Shown: piece by piece, positions 19,526 to 31,888 of the stretch
Numbering within the stretch: the first letter of the stretch is position 1
Layout of the letters: each line of letters begins with the position of its first letter
NCBI GenBank assembly: GCA_949126835.1
Contig: OX421499.1
Coordinates: forward strand, 23,533,990 to 23,597,989
Direction: 5' to 3'
DNA from: Anisus vortex
Taxonomy: Eukaryota > Mollusca > Gastropoda > Planorbidae
DNA: 64,000 nucleotides
Notes under the pieces: generated by a model
Databases searched by the model: none
What the model was told of the DNA's origin: nothing
What the model saw: only the letters and a program-made list of their open reading frames with translations
Translations under genes and position numbers: made by a program

Positions 19526-20131
19526 CTTTGATACAACTGAATACTCGTAAAAGTATATTTTCGATTAAACACACACTCTATATAACCTGTGATCGCCAAA
19601 AAGACTTCACTCACTAAATATTATTATGTTATTTAAAAGGCTATTAACGCATAGACACGCACAAAACCAAAGTTGGACTTCATAACATGTATCGACTTTT
19701 AAGCATGATTGAACATAGTAGATCAGTTGGGTAATGAGGACTCTTATTATTGATCCCTTGTCTGTTGTTTTTTTCATTCGTGATGCTGTTCTTTTTATCT
19801 CTTTCTCTCTCTCTCTCTATTTCTCTCTCTCTCTCTAATTCTTGTCACTTTCTCTCAATCCTTGCTCCCTTGGTCTCATTTCCTCTGTCGTGCGATCGGC
19901 AAAAAAAAAAATCTGCCTCGATGCGGAATGGAGTTGTCGGGTTGATGCTAAGACTAAAGCCTAGTTCCTGGTTAAATCAATTGTGCGGACAGACGCATTT
20001 AAAAGCCTGTTCCTGTTTTTTTTTTATGCTGGCGATGTAGGGAACAGACGTAGCCTTACACTAAATAAGGCACACACAGACAAATTTATAAACATTTATT
20101 CGTTGTTGTTACTGCTGTTGCTGTTGTTGTT
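19526..20131. other. intergenic DNA with a small CT microsatellite
   Basis: A CT-rich stretch lies at about 19,800-19,840. No gene is seen. Confidence 0.5.
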
Positions 20132-20261
20132 ATGGAGGTTGTATACAGAAGCGTTACATGGAGGTTGTATACAGAAGCGTTACACGGAGGTTGTCTACAG
20201 AAGCGTTACATGGAGGTTGTATATAGAAGCGTTACATGGAGGTTGTATACAGAAGCCTTAC
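20132..20261 (+). repeat. 26-bp tandem repeat, five units
   Basis: Five copies of ATGGAGGTTGTATACAGAAG plus CGTTAC, with one or two changes each. Confidence 0.95.
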
Positions 20262-22244
20262 TTTTATTGTATTGCGAGTCTTTTAATGTTAGTTAACATT
20301 TATTTACTTTTACCATTTTTTTTTGTCATGTCACAATAGTTTTAGTAAGTCAATGATATGGCTATGCTCAAGATGGATTGGTTAGCAGGCATGTGTAAGG
20401 CCGGAGGTGGGGAGAGGATACACGCCCATCTGTGTATCATATCTCTAGTTCCTTTAATATTTAAATATTATAGATTGAACATTCGGGGTCACAGTCTTCC
20501 TTGCACATTTTTATGTGCATTATAACATACAAATATATTGAGTCTTATTGATAGATTTTATAGTATACAACTTGTTGCTGAATGTACACTTGTGGTGAAT
20601 CTATTTATTATTTAAAGAAAGATAGTCATAAAGAAAATGAAAACCTATTTTTATGTTGTTGTGTATTTTTAAATGTCTTGTTATTTTGTTGTTATTGTTA
20701 TTGTCAATATTCATAATTCAATAATGTCTATAAATAAAGTTTTTTTCTAGACTCCAACCATTAGTCATGTCTTCGCTGTAGATGACCCATTCCTAGAACT
20801 TCCCTTGAAAATAAAGTAAACATTGATTACAGTTTCTGAGGAAGGGCCTGAAAATTTGCTTGTTTTTATGACTGAGGGTTTGTATTTTGAAAACATCGTC
20901 AACGATTTGCTAGAAAGCTTCTTCTCTGTTTTTCATTTGACTCTAGTACTCCAGGAGTTTCTCCATTCATTGATCTTCTTTTTCATCGTACTCAATTTTT
21001 ATTTCAAGGATTAAAGTGGGTTGGTGTATATCTAGGATGAAATTTGCAAGTGTTTTTTCATGGCTGTCTCAATTCCCGATATCTATGTGATAGTGTTGGT
21101 TCTATGTAGCCAGAACATGTTGTTCAATGTTCCATACATTTATACCTACAATAATTATATCAGTATCAGTCATTAGATGATTGTTGTTGGTTCGGCAGAT
21201 CTCTAAGTAGAAATGTTGACCTGCAGACCTTGACCAAGAACGTTTCTAATAGTTCCTGGTTCTACACATATATATACTTTCACTTCTATTATATTCCACC
21301 TGGTTGTGGAAAAAAACGCTTTGTTAGTATTCAAAAAAATATTAAAGAAAAAGTCCTGTGATGGAGGGGAGGGGGGATAGTGGATGATGTCTGTCCGTAC
21401 AAAAATTATTCACCCACCCCTCTTTCTCCACTCCCCCCTCCCCAACCTCAACCCAGCGGGCTCGAATGAATGGTCACGGACAATGTCGGCTCCCAGTTGT
21501 CAGACGCCCACTCCCTCGCCCACTGGTTTTCTTATTAGTCTACTGAAGACACGCTGTCGCTACTTCCGGTGTTCTTTCTGGATTCGTCTGGGGGGGGGGG
21601 GGGAGGGGGGCTCACGCCGATCCGCGCGGGGTGGGGAGAGAAGGGTAAATGATAGAAAGCCGCATGCAAATGAGTTTGACCAATGACCAAAAGGAAGGGG
21701 GGGGGGGAGGAAGTGATATTGTACAAGGGGTTGGGGTGTCGGTGGTTCTGGATCGGTCGGGTGGTTTTACATGCGCAGACATAACCCTGACTTGTTAATA
21801 TATGGCTGGTCATGTAGCCCATAGATGATTGCGACCTTGCGGGGGGGGGGGGGGGGGAAGTAATGCAGGGTTGAGTGGAAGTGGGGGTAGAGACAAATGT
21901 ACATACGATCATGTCCTAGTGCGCGGGCTTGCCTGTGTGTGTTAGTTTTCGGGAACTTGAAAGTCCGGAAGTATTTCGTTCGACCACACCGCTTTGTCGT
22001 ACTGGCGAGATAGTTTCCCCATTTATAGCCTTCTTGTGGAGGCCGGTTATTTAGATTGATAGCTTCCAATGGTTGGAAAGAGATTGTGCTTCTGTTTTTG
22101 CGGCAATTCCATTCATTTATTCATTTGTATCATCGCCGGCCGATCGAATAGCGATTCGGTTTCTTATACGATGACCTAACATTGAAGTGAAAATGCAATG
22201 GTTGTAGTTGTAGTAAAAAAGACTTTTTCAAAAGTATAGTATGT
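20262..22244. other. intergenic DNA with G-rich tracts
   Basis: No gene recognised. G runs of up to 17 occur near 21,591-21,610, 21,698-21,710 and 21,841-21,857 within a GC-richer patch at 21.36-21.90 kb. Confidence 0.5.
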
Positions 22245-22505
22245 ATTCATTGTCCAAACTGTAGTAAGAATGCAATGTCCTAACAGTAAGGTAAATCCAA
22301 TGTCCTAACAGTGTGGTAAGAGTTCATTGTCCTAACTTAACTGTCGTAAGACTGCAATGTCCTAACAGAACGTTAAAATGTCCTAACATCACAGTAGAAA
22401 TGCATTGTCCTAACATTGTAGTAAGTAGCGAATGCCCAACATTTTAATAAAAATCCAAGGTCATAACACTGTACTCAAAATGCAATGTCCTTGCAATGTA
22501 GCTTA
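22245..22505 (+). repeat. degenerate 27-30-bp tandem repeat
   Basis: About nine diverged units centred on AATGTCCTAACA followed by a G/TGTAGTAAG-like block. Units vary in length and sequence, so the array is old. Confidence 0.85.
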
Positions 22506-23012
22506 ATGGAAACGCAAATCAATTTGAAAGATGGCTAGATATAGATTCTAGTTGTTGTTTATTTTCGTATTTTTGTTGTTTAGTTTTTCAAGTCTGGCTG
22601 TGTCTGCCAGAGTGTCGCTTGATTCCTTCTGCCAGTCTATGACGCACGGGGACATATTGAATGATATTGCACACACAGGTACTCACTCACGCACGCGCAC
22701 ACAAGCAAAGCACGGAGACAAACTTTGAGTTACATTTCACTGGCTTCTGTTGTCTTGGCGCTAGCTGTTCCCTGGCCTCCGGCTACTTAGTGCTTGCCAC
22801 GCTGCCATTTGGGTTTCACTCAGAGAGGCAAACAAGGTTTATGTCAGTAGGCGACTAGTAGACGTATGGTGACACCTGGACAGTCGACGTGTTAAGAATA
22901 TTGAAAAAAACAACAGAAAACAATACAAACAAAAAACAAAACAAAGTCGATGGAAATGGCGTTGATGTGTTATTTCCTTTGACTTTAGTAATGTGTTATG
23001 GGGCCGAGGTTG
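22506..23012. other. intergenic DNA
   Basis: Nothing recognised apart from a short CACACA-type patch near 22,668-22,700. Confidence 0.5.
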
Positions 23013-23034
23013 GTCTAGAGTCTAGAGTATAGAG

Positions 23035-23218
23035 TAGAGGTCGGCAACTTACGGAACGCTTGCCAGACATGACACGCAGAGTGATTTTCATAGGCACGCG
23101 GCAAACCCAATTAATTGGTGGCGCATGTTGACTTTTAAGATGATTTAGGGTTATGGCACGCTGATTGAATTAATAAACCTCCTTTGGCACACTATTATCA
23201 AAACTGTGCCGACCCCTT
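23035..23218. mobile_element. short hAT-type MITE related to the 46,374 element
   Basis: The left end TAGAGGTCGGCAACTT and right end GTGCCGACCCCTT face each other. Internal GCAGAGTGATTTTCATAGGC and TTTGGCACACTA blocks match the copies at 46,374 and 57,855. Both flanks carry TCTAGAGTCTAGA-like sequence, which may be an altered target duplication. Confidence 0.65.
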
Positions 23219-23316
23219 GTCTAGAGTCTAGAATGTTTGTATCGCCATTCCGAAAATGTATGTGTGCAGATTAAAGTAGGCTACCCGTCGAACCGAATTG
23301 AACTATGGCCCTTTAT

Positions 23317-23584
23317 GGGGCACGGTGGCCCGAGCGGCAGTGCGTTCGGCTGGCGTACCGAAGGGCTTGGGTTCGAATCCTGGTGAAGACTTGGATTTTT
23401 TCTCGGGACTCGAGGGTGTCCCTGAGTCTACCCAACTCTGATGAACACCGGACATTAGTTGGGGTAAAGTAAAGGCGGCTGTAAATTTGCTGGCCACACA
23501 ATCCTCTAGTATGCCGTGGTCACAGAAACTGGTGAAAGCTTCTTCACCGGCTCTATGATCAGTTTGGTCCGAGGGAGTATTTTA
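23317..23584 (+). repeat. tRNA-derived SINE, copy 2 (near full length)
   Basis: The head reads GGGGCACGGTGGCCCGAGCG (A-box-like), followed by GGGTTCGAATCC (B box) and the shared body and tail. CTTTATG flanks it at 23,311-23,317 and 23,585-23,591, a likely target duplication. Confidence 0.85.
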
Positions 23585-23659
23585 CTTTATGTTGTGTGTA
23601 TCCACTTTAAACGCCACGGTACCTTTCCCAGGGACTGGAAGTTGTTTTCTTAGGTCAAA

Positions 23660-23785
23660 CCATCTCAGATGGGTTACGTGGCATTAGTTGAGTAAAAGGA
23701 AAGGCATATAGGCGTTGTGCTGGCACGAAAACCTGGTGAACGCTGTTTCGTTAGCCATATGGACTAAGACGATCTGAAAAGTATT
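23660..23785 (+). repeat. diverged fragment of the same SINE family
   Basis: Weak matches to the SINE body and tail: GGCATTAGTTGAGTAAA, then ACCTGGTGAACGCTG and ATATGGACTAAG. No head is present. Confidence 0.45.
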
Positions 23786-23830
23786 ACTGACAAGCACTTG
23801 CCTACTTTCAGTTGTCTAAATGTAGCTTCT

Positions 23831-24081
23831 AACTGTTGTTCTTGTCTTTATATTGCAAATACTTTGTATAAAAGAAGGTTGAGCTAAAAATAACAATAAT
23901 AATATTCTAGACATAGACCTCAAAGACCTACCAAGTTTGAGAACTCCCTGTAAGTCTGTATCAGTTGTTCTTGTTGTTATATTATTGTAACTATTTTCTA
24001 AAATGATGGATGTGCTAAAAACAACAACAATAATATTATTCAGCAATACAGTTCAAAAGACCTACCAAGTTTGAGAACTGT
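23831..24081 (+). repeat. direct tandem duplication, two units of about 120 bp
   Basis: Both units run from GTTGTTCTTGT through an AACAATAATAAT-like block to GACCTACCAAGTTTGAGAAC. They have diverged considerably. Confidence 0.75.
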
Positions 24082-24908
24082 TGTAACATTAATGAGAGGG
24101 GAAGCGACTCTGTGGAGTCATTTATAAAATGATAAACAAAAAAAAAAACTCATAAAAATCAAACAAGCACAGCTAATAAATGAAAGTCCATGTAAATCTG
24201 AATCTATTATAAACATTATATATATATATATATATGTGTGTGTCTTCTTATCGGTTGTTTGTTTTTATGTAAATCATTTAACTATCCATCAAATGGTAAA
24301 TATCACATAGATAGATAAGCCTTGCGTGTAATAGATTGATTACATTTATTACTTCCCTGGTTTATTTGATGTGTATAAATGAATGTGTATTAAAGCCAAT
24401 CAGAAAGATATATAGATAGAGAGAGATAAAGAACGAGATAGAGAGACAGAGATTGAGAGACCACCACAAATTAGAAGATAAGAATTAAATGATAAAAGAC
24501 GAAAATCATTTTATCATCTTTACCATTTTTTCCTGCGATTAAATAGCTTTTAATCTAAAGATATTCCAACAATTCCAACCCAAAACAAACAAACAAAAGA
24601 AATGAGAAAAAGAGAAGGAAAAGATTAAGTTTTTACATTCATACTCGCATATTTTATTCCTTGCAGGTTTCCATTTTAAAGAAACATAAAAACAAGTTAT
24701 CTTGCCCGTTTGGTTGCCTGGCTTTTCAGCATTTGATTTGTGGCGTGCCCATATGTCCATGTTAGATTCCAGCCTGTCTATAATTCAAATTAAAAAAACG
24801 CTAGCTTTTTTTAAAAACATTGCTGGGGCTATTGTTCGAATCAAAACTTATTTCACTTGAGAAACTCAATTTAAACAAACAAACAAAAAAAAAGATTCCG
24901 TGTTTATT
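24082..24908. other. intergenic DNA
   Basis: A short (AT)n/(GT)n microsatellite lies near 24,218-24,243. No gene seen. Confidence 0.5.
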
Positions 24909-24998
24909 CTACAACATTTTCAATTCTATTTGTTGTATAGACATGTTGTTTATTTCTAGAATCTACAACATTTTCAATTCTATTTGTTGTATAGACAT
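24909..24998 (+). repeat. 36-bp direct repeat pair
   Basis: The block CTACAACATTTTCAATTCTA plus TTTGTTGTATAGACAT occurs at 24,909 and again at 24,963. Confidence 0.9.
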
Positions 24999-26570
24999 TT
25001 TGTTGATATTGGACATTTGTAAAGGTTGTCTCTTCCACAAGATCCACATTTGGGACAATGTTCAGTGCGCTTCTATTTCCACAATAATTTTGTGAATTTT
25101 ATCCGAAAGTTCATGGGAATGCATACACCATTTTACCAAGTCTTGCTTGCGGATGGTTGGCCTTAAGATAATTTTTAAAAACAAAAAAACAACAAACACA
25201 AGGAAAGATGTGCAAGACACATGTCTTTACTGGTATTTACCTCGTATTGCAAGACAGTGTAGCCTATACCTCGTAAACGTCAATCTCTTTGCAACTTTGC
25301 TGTTAAACATTATTATTATTTGGTCAGCATAATGTCGCAGAACTAATGCGCCCCCTCCCCCCAACCTCTAGAATCTAGAACTTAAATCTTCATTAAAACT
25401 CTGGCATAGTTTCATCCACTCTGCTGTCTGTCCTTACGATTCGCTAAATTCCATTTTCTCTTCTAGTTTCCTTTATATTGCTGTTCTAAGTTTTCTGGAA
25501 ATTCTAAACATAAAATCCAGACACTAAAGTCTATCGCTTTTGTTAAAACTTCTCTATTTTGGTCTTAATCATTCAAACTAAGTTGATGATTTTTTTCAAA
25601 CGATTGAATGTATCCATTCATCTCTTCTGGTGTTCGGTGGGGAAAAAAGGGTAAAGGTCGAGTTTAAAATTTTATTCCATTACCTCCAAGTTACATGAAT
25701 ATATTAGGGATAATATATCTAATCATGGATACTTGGTTCAGTTAAAATCACAATTCTAGTCGAGTGTCAAAACCCTACATTTAGACACTGTTTCAACAAC
25801 CCAAATTTATATTAAAAAAGGTTTCGTTTTGTGTAAAGGCGTCTGGTAGATTTTTAACTGCTCTAAATCCGTCCACTCCCCCCCCCCACCCCCTCACTCC
25901 CCAGTCAACCATTTCCTCTAATCTAATCACAACATCGTGCTTCAACATTCTGGTATTTTTGTTTTCTGTTTGAGAGAGCGGTGAAATCGGACGAGCTGTA
26001 TTTTGCCGTCCATCATAAGACAAGCGCTGACCATTGTCCACTGCCACGCAAGCGTATCGCTTTTTTTGGTTATCAGGTCGCGTGATGCCCCATGATCAGT
26101 GACCGGTGGAGGGGGCGGAAGGGGGATGGACAGAATGTGTTCACGATACCAAGGAATCGATTGAGGGTTGGACAAAGGATAAAAACAAATTTCGTTAAAA
26201 TCGATTTTTACTTGGATTGTGTTTACGATATTTTTAGAATCGTATCGTCTGAAATGTCGATCCCCACCATGGCATTGAGCAGTCGCACTGTCTTAATTCG
26301 TTATTCGATACCGCGCTCTCTTTTCTTTGTGATGCCTCTAATTGGATTTTTTAATTTTATTGTAGACTACGTCCATAGGCCAGCGTTTGATTAGAGCCGG
26401 ATCCCGGAATAACCACATTGACCAAATACAAAAAAAAACGGAATAGTTCTAAAAATAGGATTGCACTGTTGCCCAAAGAAACAACCCCGGAGATAGACGT
26501 GAAGTGTTTACAGACAGTTCGTTTCTTCCTCAACCAACCAAAACAACTAGCCTCAACCAGCCAGACAACC
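24999..26570. other. intergenic DNA, no gene seen
   Basis: AT-rich sequence with a short C-run at about 25,880. Short open frames have no recognisable content. Confidence 0.5.
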
Positions 26571-26578
26571 ATCTAACC

Positions 26579-28789
26579 CATAGGTTCTCAACCTTTTTCG
26601 GCTCATCGCCCCCTTTTACATTTTTTTTCCGCTCACCGCCCCGCAACTTAATTTTAATTAAACATAAATCATATAATTAGATCTAATTCTAAAACAAATT
26701 TATTTGTATTATTAATTTTATAAATATAGGAGACTTATTTAATAACACTATATCATGTAGGCCTAATTTCTGTAATTATTAATATAAACTCCTTAAATGG
26801 ACAAAACATTTAATGCAGGAAATGTTTATTTACAACTGTGTAACGTAAATTATTTTAATCCTCTAATAATTAAATCTTGTTTTGAATATAATAATGTTGA
26901 ATGTATATAAAGAAAAAAAAAAAAGTAATATTTGTTTTATTACAAAACATAACTTTATGGGCATCACTTTTGAATCAAATGTGGAAGCATTTGTTAATTA
27001 AAGGGAGATAATTAACCCGTTACATTTGAGCTAATATTTCTGTATTTTTTTTTCTTTTATAAAAAAGTTAATGGCTTACATTTATAACTCTGAAATGATC
27101 AAACTGTAAAAAATATTTGAAAATTATATAAATATTATATGACTAAAGAATGTATATGTATATTTTCAAGCATTACAATAACTACCCAGTTTGTTTGATT
27201 ACTCCGTATCTATATTGATTAATGATATTGGCAAATTTCCTTCTATAAATCAAATAAAGGACATCTCGGTAAGACTGAGATCAAAATAAATTTATTATTA
27301 GCATAATATGTTAGGACATAGGTTCTCAACGGGGGCAATATCGCCCCCGGGGGGCGGTGAGAAGCGTGAGGGGGGCGATGACATTCCCGGGGGCGATTGG
27401 GGAGCGGTGAAGGGCAAGTGGGCGGTACAAACGTACCCGATATATTTTAACACCTCAGCTATTTTAATCGATTGGTTTTTGCAGAATGAAATGTGATGTA
27501 AACGCAAGTGCCGCTAAATATCTGATATCCCCCAACAGTATGCCTACATATTATTATATTAATTAGAAATAGGAATAGCAATGACTTTTCGATAAAGTAG
27601 GGGGTCAGTCTTTGGCAAATATAGTGTGCGGCTGGTCCTGTGGTTGGTTCATCAGACTGTCAACCCTGCTGACAGATCACAGTCGCCCTAACATCTGCTA
27701 ATATTAATGATATATTTTGATCTCAGTTTTACCGAGATGTCCTTATTGTATTTTAAGTGGAATTTGATTACGCTATTGTTAAGCGGTATAGATAAGTAGT
27801 AATCATACAAACTGGGTAGTTATTGTAATGTTTGAAAATATACATATAAATTTTTTAGTCATATAATATTTATATAATTTTTCAAATACTTTTTACAGTT
27901 TGATCATTTCAAAATTATAAATTGTAAGCCATTTATTTGTTATGAAACAAAAAAGAAATATTAGCTCAAATAAAACGCGCTAATTATTTCCCTTTAAAAG
28001 AAATGTTTCCGCATTTGATTCAATAGTGATGCCGAACAAGTTCTGTTTTGTAATATAACAAATATTACTGATTATTAGACCTAAGGCTTTTGCAACCAAA
28101 ATTGAAACAAAAATAGAGAAATTGCTAGCAACACACCAGGCTAACGATTCGCATTGATTTATTTAAACCTTTTGTTAAGGCAATTTTTTTATTTATTTAT
28201 ACTTACAATATGTTTCCTTTTCAGTTTTTTTTAAGATAATTAATCACACAAAAAGTCTAGTCCGCCTAAAAAAATTTCGTAAACTATAGTCCAGATGGGC
28301 GGAAGGGGGGGGGGATAGGCGCTAAAAGAAAGTTCGGGGGGGGGGGGGGGCGGTGAGCGGAAAAAAATTGTAAAAGGGGGCGGTGAGCCGAAAAAGGTTG
28401 AGAACCTATGTGTTAGGACGATAGTGATCGGTCAGCAGGGTTGACAGTCCGGTGAACCAACAATAGGACCAGACGGCCGCACACCATATTTGCCAAATAC
28501 TGACCCCTAATTCATCGAAAAGTCATTGCGATTCTTATTTCTTATTAGTTTAATAATGTGTGTGCCTAATGTTGGGGGATATCAGATATTTAGCAGCACT
28601 TGCGTTTACATCATATTTAATCCAAAAACTAATCGATTCAAATAGCTGAGGTGTTCAAATTATATCAGGTACGTTTGTATCGCCCCCTTGCCCTTCACCG
28701 CCCCCCAATCGCCCCCGGGAATGTCAGCGCCCCCTTAAAGCTTCTCACCGCCCCTCGGAGGGCGATAACACCCCCGTTGAGAACCTATG
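26579..28789 (+). mobile_element. hAT-like MITE interrupted by an inverted copy of itself
   Basis: The 8-bp repeat ATCTAACC flanks the whole unit (26,571-26,578 and 28,790-28,797). The left end is CATAGGTTCTCAACCTTTTT and the right end is CGTTGAGAACCTATG. Removing the inner element (27,317-28,410, plus one copy of its duplication) leaves an element of about 1.1 kb. No transposase is encoded. Confidence 0.9.
27317..28410 (-). mobile_element. inner copy of the same hAT-like MITE, opposite orientation
   Basis: Its own 8-bp duplication TGTTAGGA lies at 27,309-27,316 and 28,411-28,418. It starts CATAGGTTCTCAACGGGGG and ends AAAAAGGTTGAGAACCTATG, the outer element's ends in reverse order. Its 1094 bp align in inverted orientation with the two halves of the outer element. 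Confidence 0.9.
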
Positions 28790-28797
28790 ATCTAACC

Positions 28798-30244
28798 AAT
28801 CATCCCAACAAATAAAAAGAGTCGCGAACAAAATGCCAATAAAACAAAAACAAAACAAAAAAAAACACGCGAAAAAAAACAAATTTAATTGCTATATCCT
28901 TAAATTAAAATTTCCCTAAGGATTTAAAATCCTAGAAACAGTTTTTTTTTATATAAATAATAAATGTATGCGTAAATGACCTGTAATAAATGTTTTTAAT
29001 TTAATAGCACAATAGCAAAGTTATTCAATTCTTACCCGAGAAATCAAATGTAATCATCTTAGCAAAGTAGATTGTATTTGATCCTTAAATAGATGCAGGT
29101 CTATATTCTTATTCAATTGAAGTGCTATTGTTTAATAAAATCTAAATAAAATTGTCGAATATCGTAAGCAAATGGGGGATAGGGTAAACTCTAATGTAAG
29201 GTACCTACTTTAATGTATCGAAAAGTAGAATAGATTGCGACATTTGAACCTCCACTGCCAGTAATGTTTCTTGTGATCTCTGGTCGGACATAACCTTTAA
29301 CCCCGGGCGGCAAGTCGACATTGGCCATATATCCTTGTGGACCAGAAAACACAGACACTTAAATATATTATGTGGATAGTGTTTCTTTAAGTCTCTCGCA
29401 ATGGTGTGTGTGTGGTGATTGAACAGTGTATACCCACCAGCACAAACGTTAGCTGCGAATTTTAAGTGATCACAATAGATACGGGGATCGGGTGGCCATT
29501 ACAACGCTGCGTCGTCGTTGAACTATCCGCCCCCACCCCCACCCCTAACACACACACACATGCCCTAAGTCCTAATGTATGAAATTCCTTAGTAATGAAA
29601 TGGATATTTTCAGAGACGAATGGGTCAGTTGTCATCTGTACTGATAACACGTTCTTATTCCTATGTTTAATTTAAATTAATCAGAGATCCAACATATTAA
29701 ACAAGAAAACTTTCCACGTTCTATTCTACTTAGCTAATTAATTTAACACAGTTTCGGTAATTAAAATGTAGGCCTATACTATGACCTTTTTTTATATTAC
29801 TTACGTAATGAACAAAAACAGCAACAAACAAACAAAAGAAAATATATATAAAAAAAAACCAACAATTCCCTGGGTATACACAAAACATTGATCAAATAAT
29901 CCTTGCTTAGAGCCGAACCATGCAAGTCCCGAAAGGGCAGTAACTTTGCTGAAATGAAGATGGATATCAAGACGTTCCACAACTCCTTCCTCTTTCATTC
30001 CGACCAGTGTTGAAACAATTTGTATGGATGTGTATGTAATCTGTAAATGTTGTTTAAGATCTATAAATGATGGAAAATGTAAGGAATATTTTTTTTATTC
30101 TAATTCAATTTCAAGTTCTTTAAGGAGTTGATTCACCACTGACCTATATAATGGACTCCACCCTCCCCCATAATATCTGTATGTTCTGTCCCACGTTATT
30201 GACGGGATCCCTGGTTTGGGATTCTACCCTTGAATTTCTTATCT
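28798..30244. other. intergenic AT-rich DNA
   Basis: No gene or repeat recognised apart from short A-runs and a small ACACAC patch near 29,550. Confidence 0.5.
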
Positions 30245-30672
30245 TATATATTACAAGCTACATTGCCCGGCGTTGCCCGGGTGAAAAAAAAAGGACTGTC
30301 TGGGGTGCAGATAACAAATTTATAAACTACACTTACTGAATACTTTTAGGAAAGTAAATAAATATTGTAATAGGGTAAAAAAAATAGTCAAATATTTTTA
30401 TTTAACAAAATCTATATTGCCTATAGATTTACAATGTCTTTTGTTTTTAAAAGTTTGAAAAAAAAGTATAGTCTAACTGGAGAATCGAACCCTGGTCGCC
30501 CGTATAGCAATCCACTACGTTTACCACTGAGCTATCGAAGACACATGTCCGATGTGAAAAATTATTAGACGGTATATTGGGCTAGACCTAGATAGGTCAG
30601 TGACACACGTGTTTTCAAATTGACCAATGGGGATCCTCGCGGGGCTTAACACTGTCTTTTTATATATATAGA
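30245..30672. repeat. interspersed repeat with a tRNA-like segment on the minus strand
   Basis: It opens near GCCCGGCGTTGCCCGGGTG. On the minus strand about 30,470-30,545 reads like a tRNA, with GATAGCTCAGTGG (A box) and GGTTCGATTC (B box) followed by a T-run. The T stem and acceptor stem do not pair well, so it is a tRNA-derived repeat or pseudogene rather than a working tRNA. Confidence 0.5.
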
Positions 30673-30745
30673 TAAAATACTATAAAGAAGATTGTTGCGT
30701 CCTACGTTCATCCGTGGTCCGAGTCTAGTCTGGCATCTTTATTAA
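30673..30745 (+). repeat. short interspersed repeat, copy 1
   Basis: TGCGTCCTACGTTCATCCGT and GAGTCTAGTCTGGCAT recur almost unchanged at 51,053-51,120. Origin unknown. Confidence 0.65.
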
Positions 30746-31888
30746 TATTTAAAATGATGTTAAGTTACTGGTTTTCCTGATTTGTACAGGCAACCCATTT
30801 TAATTAAAGATTTAAATGATGGTAAATTGTTTCATTTCTTGGTGAATCTCATACAACCCACTCTATGTAAGGGGCCTATCGGGAAGAAAAAAGCATTACC
30901 ACGCGTTTGCTCGTGCATTTGGAATGAAGTGTTTTTATCCCTATGTCTTTTTAAGCAATGTATTATATTGCAGTTTTGTTGCAAGCTTATTTTTAAGTTT
31001 GGATTTTCAAAAAATTTTTTTATTAAGCTACTACTTTATTTAGTCTTTGCCCTTCTGTCCTCTAGTGTTTCTAGGTTTAGTGATTTAACTATTGGTGTTT
31101 CTAGGTTTAGTGATTTAACTATTGGTGTTACTCTTGTCAGTTGTGAATATTCGCTAGTAATGAACGTTGCAGCTTTTTTTTTTCCTTCTCAAACGTTTTT
31201 TTAGTTCAATGATGTCATACAGTAGATGCATACTCTAGTATAACTCTAACTAAAGTTAGGTAGTATAGATTTCTGAATAGTTTAATAGATTTAACTAAGC
31301 ACTGTTAAATTACTATAGTCCATAAATATTTTTATACAAAATATTAAACCACAACAAGGAAACAATAAAAAAAATATTTTATGAATTTTTTATCGTTTTA
31401 CATTAAAAAAAATATACTTTAATAAAAAAATAAATCAGTCAAGATAAAAGGAAATTTTTGTTTATAGTTCTGACATCAATAAACTATAAAACTATATTCG
31501 CGTAACTTCAGAAGCTGGCACGAATCTGAAACTCCATTATGCAAAATTTTATGACAAAGCATGACTTCTAACCGGATGCGCTTTTTAAGCTCCAGTGTCA
31601 GACAGTTGATTGATTTTCTTTGTTCATGAATTTGATTTTTTTTAAAGTAACAACTTGTCTCATTGACTCTTGTTTGTTGACGTTGAGCTAAACACAAAGT
31701 CAGGACATTAAAAAACAAAAAACTTTAAAAAAAAAATCGTCTTTCTTAAAAATGATATAAACCGTTACAAAATTACTTTGAAAATAACGGTATCTTTTTC
31801 TTTTTTTTTTCTTTTTGGTTTCTAAATATTCTTTAAAAAAAATTATATCCCATAATTTTTTAAAAAGAGATTATCAAAGAGACCATAC
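30746..31888. other. intergenic AT-rich DNA
   Basis: A 30-bp direct repeat (GTTTCTAGGTTTAGTGATTT plus AACTATTGGT) occurs twice at about 31,067 and 31,097. No gene is seen. Confidence 0.5.

Noticed and set aside
23303..23501. Apparent tRNA genes with GGTTCGAATCC B boxes
   Set aside because: Head stems do not form a full cloverleaf, and each is followed by the same long body and tail, so they are SINE heads.
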